Source of the DNA: Branchinecta lynchi
Taxonomy: Eukaryota > Arthropoda > Branchiopoda > Anostraca > Branchinectidae
Assembly: GCA_023053575.1 (NCBI GenBank)
Contig: JAKZAP010000018.1
Span: 3,534,001 to 3,598,000 of the forward strand
Length of the DNA stretch: 64,000 nucleotides
Reading direction: 5' to 3'
The notes below the pieces were generated by a model, which worked only from the letters and a program-made list of their open reading frames with translations, was not told where the DNA came from and did no database searches. The number at the start of each line of letters is the position of its first letter. Position 1 is the stretch's first letter. The position numbers and the translations under genes were made by a program. Shown here piece by piece: positions 56,553 through 64,000 of the stretch.

Positions 56553-57640
56553 CAGGAAACTTCTGTTTCTGACATCTCTTTCGACAATCAGTAGTATCGT
56601 CCTGGACTGGCCCTCCGCTCACTGATAGGCAATGAGCCTATGCTAGGGTCTGTTGGCTAGACCCTAGCTCTTAAAGTGCTCTCCCCTTCGTCATATGTGC
56701 AGGGTTATAAGCCTAGCGTTGTGGGATTCTATCGCGTCTGTTAATGACCAGGGATAGAGATATGGCCAATGGGCTTACGGCGTTGTAGGTATCTGAGATT
56801 GAAGATATTATGCTCCGCCACTGGTTGCGTAAACTCTAATGAGGGGTTCTTGGCAGTAAATCGTCAGGGTGTTGGTAACTCATTGTTAAAAAGAACCGGC
56901 GATCGATAGGTTGTAAAATACTCGAAGAATCTGCACAAGACTGCCAGAGAGTGAGTAAGGGTCATCTGGCGACCGCGGCAGTTTTGAGGAGTGACTGTTT
57001 TGCAGGCTTTCCCCTTACTTTGTAAGACTTTTTTCTCTAAAGGCTTCTAATGCCGGGTCCACAGAGATACACTAATATTTTCTCAGTATTCTAGTAATTT
57101 TGATATATATATCCGGGAGCAGATCACGAGACAAATTTTCACGAGACAATCGGCTTTTGACAAGTGTCACTAGGCAAATCCGCACGAGGCAATCAGAGCA
57201 TTAGACAAACCTTCGAGAATGAATGAATGAAGGGTTTATTAAAAAAAATGGAATCTTCAATGCCCAGAGGCGAACCTGTAAGGGACTAATTACCCTCGAA
57301 ACAAAACATTAATAAAAACAAAACTTCGACAAAAATAAAGGAAAAAAGGGAAAGAAAGAAAGAAAGGAGCTTGACTTACGCGGTCTGGGACGCCCAACCA
57401 GAAAAACAACCAAAAAACAACAACTCATTTCAACCAGAATCACTACTAACTATCCAAAACAAAAACTTAATGATAAAACACAACTTAAACGGCTGAGAAT
57501 AACGCATTCGTTAGGCAACCCTTCCTCGAGACAAGCCGGATTGAACAGTAGGATTAAGACAACAAGCTTAGAGTGAGCTACCGTACATACAGTACAGAGG
57601 CGGTGCATGTTAGGATAGTCAGTTTTGGTTTGGAAACAGA

Positions 57641-57895
57641 ATGTCAACCCAAATCCAGTACGAAATGGTGAAAACTGCAAGAGGAGGGACTGCAGTCCAT
57701 ACTAGTAGCTTCAAGTTCGTTCTGCTTTCAACACCTTCAGAAAGCAGCTACTACAGATGCTCTGACAAAGGCTGTCCAGTACGAGGGCAAGAATGTAAGG
57801 GCAAGTTTAATCTAACTTCCACGGCTGACCACAACCACATATGTAACCCCGCAGCAATTGTCAACGACAAAAGAGTTAGCGAAGAGAAAAATTGA
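57641..57895 (+). CDS. FLYWCH-type zinc-finger protein, probably transposon-derived
   Basis: An 84-codon frame beginning MSTQIQYEMVKTARGG. It has the FLYWCH/WRKY-GCM1-type pattern: a G-rich start, aromatic FKFVLL, then YYRC (Cys40) and Cys45, ending with His64-x-His66 (ADHNHIC). FLYWCH fingers bind DNA and are common at the N-terminus of MULE transposases. A frameshift after SEEK and no downstream transposase domain suggest a remnant. The clustered inverted repeats around it support a transposon origin. Confidence 0.6.
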   Translation: MSTQIQYEMVKTARGGTAVHTSSFKFVLLSTPSESSYYRCSDKGCPVRGQECKGKFNLTSTADHNHICNPAAIVNDKRVSEEKN

Positions 57896-58043
57896 CAGTT
57901 CGACCAGTATTCCTACCAAGAGAGCCTACAAAGAAGCCTTCGAGAAGTCTTAGTCGAGAAATTTATAGAAAGTCTTTATGCTGAATTTGTGTCGCTGATG
58001 TTTGTCTTGAGCAAGGTTTACCTCGTGATAATTTGTCTATTGA

Positions 58044-58227
58044 TCAAGGCAGTATCCAGGGGGGGGTAGGGGGTTGACCCCCCCCCAAACATACAGAAAT
58101 GCTCATTTTTATAGGCTTTTCCTTCTGATCTATGTCATTTGTGTACTATTTTGTGCGACCCGCAGACGACCCCCCCCCCCAAAAGGCACTCCCCCCCGAA
58201 ATAAATTCCTGGATACGGGCCTGCTCC
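58044..58227. mobile_element. Short element with GGATACGGGCC end and G/C runs, copy 2
   Basis: Left TATCCAGGGGGGGGTAGGGGGTTG and right AATTCCTGGATACGGGCCTG match 28530-28738 in order, with shared interior TTTTATAGGCTTTTCC. Poly-C runs near 58170 and 58190. Confidence 0.7.
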
Positions 58228-58462
58228 TGATAATTTGTCTCGTGAAAAATTGTCAAATGACTGACTTGCCTCGCGACAATTTGTCTAGAAATTTGTGTCT
58301 CGTGATAGACTTGTCTCGTGAAAACTTGTCTCGGGATAGGTAGCCATATATCCATAGTGATTTTGGCTTGCCAATTCGTATACACTGTCAGCTCACTGAG
58401 TAGTGACTTTTTACCATTTTATTCATTGATGCTGGAAAGCAATAATAAATAAATAATCGGCT

Positions 58463-58592
58463 TTGTCCATCGAAGGTCTCGAATCAAGCAAAACTGAACT
58501 GAATGCAATTGTGTGGTGTGGTGCCCAAAATCACTACGATCTTTTGCCCACGATCAAAATACCCACTGTGGGCACGGGGGGAGGGCTAGATC
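58463..58592 (+). pseudogene. Possible OTU-like fragment split by a MITE
   Basis: The frame reads KTELNAIVWCGAQNHYDLLP; a hydrophobic strand followed by H-Y-D is how the catalytic His region of OTU cysteine proteases looks, and OTU domains accompany some transposases. The MITE at 58593-58867 cuts it. The evidence is one short motif, so the call is weak. Confidence 0.2.
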
Positions 58593-58867
58593 AGGGGCAT
58601 AATTTGTTATGGTGCAGGGGGGACAACTGCCCCCCCCCCCCCCCGACCCCATTTTGCCCCCCCCCCCCAAGCTTGAACCTGAAAAAGCCCTACCCAACCT
58701 GAAAAAGCGAAGAAGCTTGACATCAATCGCGCAGTGGACAGTTTCGCGAATTTGAAGAAGCGTTGATTCGCCTTGGCCGATTAGTAATTTTCACTTGACT
58801 TGGGAAAATCGGCTCCAAATTGCCCCCCCCCCCCCCCCAGGATTTCGACGAAATTACGCTCCTGGGC
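58593..58867. mobile_element. MITE with CAGGGGCATAATTT ends and poly-C interior
   Basis: Ends CAGGGGCATAATTT and GAAATTACGCTCCTG are inverted. Flanks GGCTAGAT and GGCCAGAT agree at 7 of 8 positions, suggesting an 8-bp target duplication. Two long C runs inside. Confidence 0.7.
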
Positions 58868-59164
58868 CAGATCAGAATTATTTGCGTGAAAGTACCAAGA
58901 AATGTCGTAGGACAACATTTTTTCGACACAGAAAGCGAAACTAGGCGATCCAAATCTTGCACCATGAAGGTAAGAATTGTTCTTAACTAAAAATAAAACT
59001 TTTCAGGCCTCTCTTTGTGATTTAGTTTTTCCATCATTTTTTCCTGAGTATTTTGTATTACATTATAGAAAAGGTTATTCCAGTTCAACATACGAATATC
59101 GTCATTATGATACTCGGCCTGCTCCTTTTTTTTCGCCCATTCCAGTCTACTACGGACTGAAGAC

Positions 59165-59295
59165 CTCTAATAATTCAATCGTGGGCATTCTGAACCATGG
59201 GCATTTTTAGTCGTGGGCATTCTGAACCATGGACCTTTTTAGTCGTGTGCATTTTGAACCGTGGGGATTTCTAGCCGTGGGCATTAGGAGTGTTA
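59165..59295 (+). repeat. Short tandem repeat (CGTGGGCATTCTGAACCATGG)
   Basis: About three units of 44-46 bp alternating TAGTCGTGGGCATT and CTGAACCATGGGCA words. Confidence 0.75.
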
Positions 59296-60119
59296 GCCGA
59301 TGTGTGGACAGATGATCAGGTTTTCACAACATTCAAAACCCTTGAAATCAATTTCCCAATTTTCCGTACGAAACTAACGACGGTAGGATACTGAAAATCC
59401 AGGCAGAAATTCCCGCTCGTGACTGTTCACAATGAAATAATAAATGTCTAAATGTCTTACGGCGGAAAAACATCAGGTTTTCCCACACGGATTTTGATCA
59501 CTTTCATCCCGATGAAAAATTTATCTCAAAATAGTACTATGAAGTAGTACGAAAAAGTTGCATGCATTTCTAACGATGCTACTACATGCTTCTATTTCAA
59601 GGCTACCGTGTTACTGCATACTATTATATACTACTATTAGCAGGACTGGATGGTACTCAGTCTGGGGCAAATTAAATGATAGTATTCTTTGCTATTACAT
59701 AGTATTACATACAACGTTTTCGGAGTACTACCACACTACTACGCAGGCTACAAATTTTTCATCGGGATCATACAATTTATAAATGTCAACTTTTCCGTAC
59801 GAAGCTGTTGGTAGTGCCGGAAGTCCTAGCAGGAATTCCAGCCCACGACCTCCCGATCCTGATAATCTGGCCACAGCATATGTCTTCTACTGCTAATGAA
59901 CTGACTTCTAAGGGTCAGAAAGGGATTTCCCCCCAGGTCCCTAAGGACCGAGTCATCGTATCACAAATGCGTCACTATCAGGTTTTCTTCTGTAATATAG
60001 CACGAGGAAACCCAGCCAACTAAAAGCGTGAAAGCAACCCTTCCCACACTGCAATTTAATGTCATTGTGTTTCCGGTTTGTGTGTAGTGTGCCCTGTCTG
60101 TCTCGTTACGGCCAGCTTC

Positions 60120-61770
60120 GATCTGCATCGTATCAAGAATAAATAAAGGAAGAATTGAGAAGACTTGAATCATGCGACGTGTCTTTCGGCCCGATTCTCA
60201 AGTATCGCGGGTGGAGCCTATTCGGCGTCTGTCCCGACCACAGAGTAATTATTGGCGCTGGTTCTTCTGATCGCCGTTCTCCGTGTCAAGAAAGTGCGCC
60301 GAATTCAAATTATACAGAAAAAGGCCGACATTTCGCCGTATGCTCTACAATTAAATCGCAGCTATCACTAGTTTAAAAGACGAGATAAGGGGCGAAAGTA
60401 CAGTGAGATGATAGAAGTGATGTTCAATCAGACAGAAAAGGACCGATTTGGACTGAATACTACAAGTTTAAAGAAGGAAGGGACAAGTTTCAATGTTTTT
60501 ACTCTAGGCTTAGAAAGTCAGGTAGAGTATCCGTCTCTGGAGAAGTGGGAAGTAACATTTACTTCTTCTTTTTTTCACACAAAAATATTCATGAAATCTC
60601 CATGGCTGGCAGGTTCATCGTGATGAAAGAAAATAGTTTTAATAGGATAGATAATGAAACATTTAGACAACTACCCGAGATAATGATATACATTTGGACC
60701 AACAATAATAAGCTGTATCCCAAATGTAGACGTTTTGAATGAAAAAGTATAGTTGTCAATTTCCATAATCAGTCATTAATTTAAAATTAGGAAATACTTC
60801 AACCCAACTGTTTTACCAACTGTTAACTATCCGAGAAATGCTATGAACTAAATTTTGTGTATAGTGTACAACTTAAAACAAAACATAACAACTCTTTGGG
60901 TATAGTTAGTCAGCTATGCCCAAAATTCGAATTTGAATGATGCAAAAACATGATAATGTAAAAAAAACGATGATGAAAAAGCGGTCTGTTATTAGCATAG
61001 ACAACGACAAATTTAGCCAGATGTAAACTGCAACTATCCGAGGTAATGATACACATTTTTGACCAAGAATAATAAGTCCTTTCCACAAATTGAGACGTCT
61101 TAAAAGATATCTAACAATAAGCAATCGTTAATTTAAAATTAGGAAATAGTTTACAGCCTACTGTGTTTTGCAACTACACGAGAAAGTGATATGAACTAAA
61201 TTTTGTGCAGACAGTACAACTTAAAAACAAAACATAATAACTCATTGAGTACATTTCGACAACTAAATACCTTAAATTGTCCAAGTTTAATAGCTGTTCT
61301 AGATGCGATTCTTTACAGTCCTGAGAAGACCAAAATAAAATTACAATGATCAAACCGATCCTATTGAATCTGAACTAAATGCATGCCTGTTAGGTCTTCC
61401 CTTCAGCGTTCAAGTTGCTTAATTGCTCCCCTGAGTCATCAAACGCCGCATTCCCTTGGGCTTCACCGTCTTTGTGAAGGGTCGTGATAACATAAGCTTC
61501 ATATTGCAAATCTGACCCGAGATTGAAAAGTCGTTTCCATTTGTATTATCTTCAGAATCAGCACTGTTTGAATTTCCCGCCTTTTCTGACTGCTTCATCA
61601 CTTTTCGTTGGAGGTAACACTTGATACTGCAAGAGGCAACACGCGAAGCTCCACCCAGGCTCCACCCCCGGTAAATAATATCGGACCAAAAGATATTCAG
61701 GATGCTGACATCAAGGTTATGTAAGTTCTCAATTCTTCCCTTATTTATTCTTGATCGTATCTACCGGGTC
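60120..61770. mobile_element. Inverted-repeat element of about 1.65 kb with an internal duplication
   Basis: AAGAATAAATAAAGGAAGAATTGAGAA at the left and its diverged reverse complement at the right (about 61730-61756), plus GGGTGGAGCC/GGCTCCACCC pairs, form terminal inverted repeats of about 100 bp. Inside, 60655-60915 and 61010-61260 are diverged direct copies (shared TTAATTTAAAATTAGGAAAT and ATGAACTAAATTTTGTG). Frames inside are short and unrecognised. Confidence 0.6.
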
Positions 61771-61827
61771 GGAAATCTTACGGTTTGTGGCGGATCTAGT
61801 CTAGGTAGTGATTGTCGGAGACGTACT

Positions 61828-62126
61828 CAGGGTTGCCAAATCACAAACACGAAGAGAGTGACTTTTGGCCCGAAATAGAAGGTGAATAGGGAGTGAAATT
61901 TTTTTTTACGAAAAAATGTGAAATGGTAACTTTTGGTCGGAATCGCCTCTGCAAAAACCACACATCTTAATTTTATCTTCACAAAAAACGTGAAATATTC
62001 ACTTCTTTTCGGAATCCCTGCTTCAAAAGGGACACATTTGGACGTAATCTGAAATAGAGTGATTTGTATGTCCTACGTAGGACAAGAGTGACAATTCACA
62101 CTATCGTGCGACATGCGGCAACCCTG
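61828..62126. mobile_element. hAT-type MITE (CAGGGTTG ends), copy 2
   Basis: Ends CAGGGTTGCCAAATC and GCGGCAACCCTG. A perfect 8-bp target duplication GACGTACT flanks it (61820-61827 and 62127-62134). It is a reverse-orientation relative of 25669-25963, about 299 bp. Confidence 0.9.
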
Positions 62127-62134
62127 GACGTACT

Positions 62135-63532
62135 GAACCTATTTTTTTATTTTTTTTCGCTGAACACCTGGTTTACCCAGAATCCGGGCAAAACCGGGGT
62201 TAGTACAAGAGAAATTCTTATTTGATCTTGATTAGGCTAGAGGTTCAGCGTGGTAAGCTAGAGCGTCGATCTAGAGGCGAGAATACAGGCTGATCGCTAT
62301 GTCCCCGCCGAACAAGTAGACTGACCGGATTCTAGCGAATATCGGACATTTCGTAAAAGTAAAAACGAACATTTGTAAAGGAGCGTGATCTGGGCTATAC
62401 TTCTTCACCCTGACTAGTAGTAGTTTGACAGAAATCCGTCCAGAACAAAAAATCTGGAAGAAGTTAAATATATTATTCCAAAGATAATTCCAAAGCTGAA
62501 AAAAAAATGGTTTGAAAGATCCGATAAAGACACGGTGAATCAGGACCTACTATTTATTCTTGCCTCAGATGAATAGCACGGATGTTTTTGTATCAACTGT
62601 TTATGGGGTTCGGCAAATATCTGCGAGATCTGATGATCCATGTGATCTTATTGACAGTTAGTGCATGCAGGACGTTTACAGTCATTTTTGTGTGAACTTC
62701 TTTTGTTTTCCTGACGAAAGCGAAATGCAATCATTGTAATTATCGTGATCTCACAGTACCAAAGTGAAGTTCAACCATACGAAATCAATTATTTCTGTAC
62801 TGTTTCTTTTGCGCTCTTTCAATAATTTCAATTAACATAACTTTATCCCCACAATGTATTCTTTATTTCTTTTATTCATCTTATTGTAAGTAAAACAAAA
62901 CCTGGTCAAAACAAGACAGAGAGCCCTCCCCTACATTCTCGGCTTCTCGCGGAAAGGCAACACTGCTACAAGTTTCCGTTCCCGCCAATGCGTTAACCGG
63001 TGGATCTACGCGTTGGAGGCAGGCGCCGGCCTCAGAGCTCTGTACCAAAAGCTTCTCATGACTGGAAGATCGGAATGATCGGAACTTGCTGAATTGCCTA
63101 GGTTGATAAGCTGTGGGAGAAACCATAAACGAGTAGGAATGACAACAACTGTACCCTTATTTTCGCAAAATCAAACTCGTCCTGACCGCAACAAGTTAGC
63201 CAGTCTCTGCCGCTCATTAAGAGGACACACCTTTTCTTCTTGAAAAGGTGATAACTTTCAGACGGAAATGGCAAAATATCAAAACTGATTATTGGGAGAA
63301 ATAGATGCTGCGAAGTATTTAGCTACATTTTCGTACTTTTTACTCATACACGTTTTTCATTTTATATGATCTAAAATCAGTTGTGAGCTTGGCCAGGGCA
63401 GGATGCTTCCGAACATACGCCACTATTGATCCCGCGGTCGTTTCCACTCCTGGTTTAAGTCCGCGACCTGAATGAGGTCTTATTTAAATCTATTGAAACT
63501 CTGAACACGGGAACTTGTAATTTATTACTACA
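62135..63532. other. Satellite-like remnant, then unassigned sequence
   Basis: 62150-62480 holds a very degenerate copy of the 137-bp satellite words (CGCTGAACACC, AATCCGGGCAAAACCGG). The rest has no recognised exon or repeat. Confidence 0.4.
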
Positions 63533-63697
63533 CTTTACAAAGCTTCTCCGAGTAAGGATTAAGTTTACTGCAGTATTTGCTAATCGGATTAATGTTATCT
63601 CTACTGAGATAAGATTAATCCGAATTAGAGGAAATATTATCTCCTAGAGACAAGATTAGTCCGAGTAGAAATACTGCAAGTTTTTTTTTTTACAGTG
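63533..63697. mobile_element. Hairpin MITE (CTACT-CGGATTA family), copy 3
   Basis: CACTTTACAAAGC at the left and TTTTTTACAGTG at the right bound arms with CTGCAGTATTTGCTAATCGGATTAAT and ATTAGTCCGAGTAGAAATACTGCAAG. More degenerate than copy 2. Confidence 0.7.
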
Positions 63698-64000
63698 CAT
63701 TGTTGAATATGTTTGAATCAATATACATAGATAAAGCCGAGCGACCAGCGAGGCGCCGGACGTGTATGCATTTACAAACCGTTCTAAGGACAATAAAATC
63801 CTATGTTAGCTCCTCAATGACGTGACGTCACAATGTGCGTCACGACTATATGGTATTCCAACTAGATTCGTGAGACAACCGTAAGTGACGGTGACCTAGA
63901 CATTACAAACGCTAGAATGCTTCCAATTGGCCATATTCCTGTTCAGCGCTTCCAAGCGGACTAGTTCCTGTTAATCCCCCATGCCTCACCGTCATTACTT

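Larger units (their letters stand above)
57110..58340. mobile_element. Transposon remnant with clustered TTGTCTCGTGA subterminal repeats
   Basis: The left flank (about 57120-57210) has GAGACAA/ACGAGACAA words in one orientation. The right flank (about 58015-58035 and 58230-58335) has at least five TTGTCTCGTGA/TTGTCTCG words in the other. Between them lie a LINE-like tail (57225-57430, minus) and the FLYWCH frame. A G/C-run element has split the right side. Confidence 0.55.

Overview
The window is animal nuclear DNA, most likely from an invertebrate. Its genes are split by long introns with standard GT-AG junctions. They belong to animal families: a DEG/ENaC channel, a CREBZF-type bZIP factor and a TFIIIC subunit. 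Most of the remaining sequence is transposon and satellite debris. The phylum cannot be fixed from sequence alone; cnidarian or lophotrochozoan are guesses.

Three host genes are supported. (1) A DEG/ENaC-family ion channel on the + strand, 3' part only, in exons between 1839 and 22691. These run from the extracellular domain to the pore helix and stop codon. One 93-bp exon is present twice, inside a 465-bp tandem duplication that also carries part of an inverted-repeat element. The N-terminus and TM1 were not found. One short exon is probably missed between 1929 and 4211, because the splice phases there do not match. (2) A single-exon GTF3C6-like TFIIIC subunit on the - strand (26913-27281). 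(3) A CREBZF/Zhangfei-like bZIP gene on the - strand, four coding exons from 55911 to 39171. Its splice phases are all consistent and give a 415-residue protein whose leucine zipper crosses an exon junction in perfect heptads.

The rest is layered mobile DNA. 7.2-13.2 kb: a satellite-bearing element split by a dead, nearly full-length CR1/L2-like LINE, which is itself split by a 143-bp insertion. 17.3-17.9 kb: three apparently identical 197-bp units. 20.6-21.6, 30.4-31.0 and 36.3-37.5 kb: more copies of the satellite element (137-bp monomers). 23-25.5 kb: a repeat array split by a 700-bp near-perfect palindrome. 31.4-33.2 kb: LINE-tail, coiled-coil and CENP-B-like helix-turn-helix coding fragments. 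42.8-45.6 kb: two hAT-type elements head to tail in opposite orientation, with target duplications. 46.5-47.3 kb: another array. 50.2-52.4 kb: three successive tandem arrays. 55.05-55.76 kb: a foldback element with an 8-bp target duplication in CREBZF intron 1. 57.1-58.9 kb: a FLYWCH-zinc-finger transposon remnant. 60.1-61.8 kb: an inverted-repeat element. 61.8-62.1 kb: a short hAT-type element with a perfect target duplication.

The host genes are unrelated in function; nothing suggests an operon or cluster. The sequence mainly shows how successive insertions, tandem duplication and satellite growth inside introns have inflated a few small genes to tens of kilobases.
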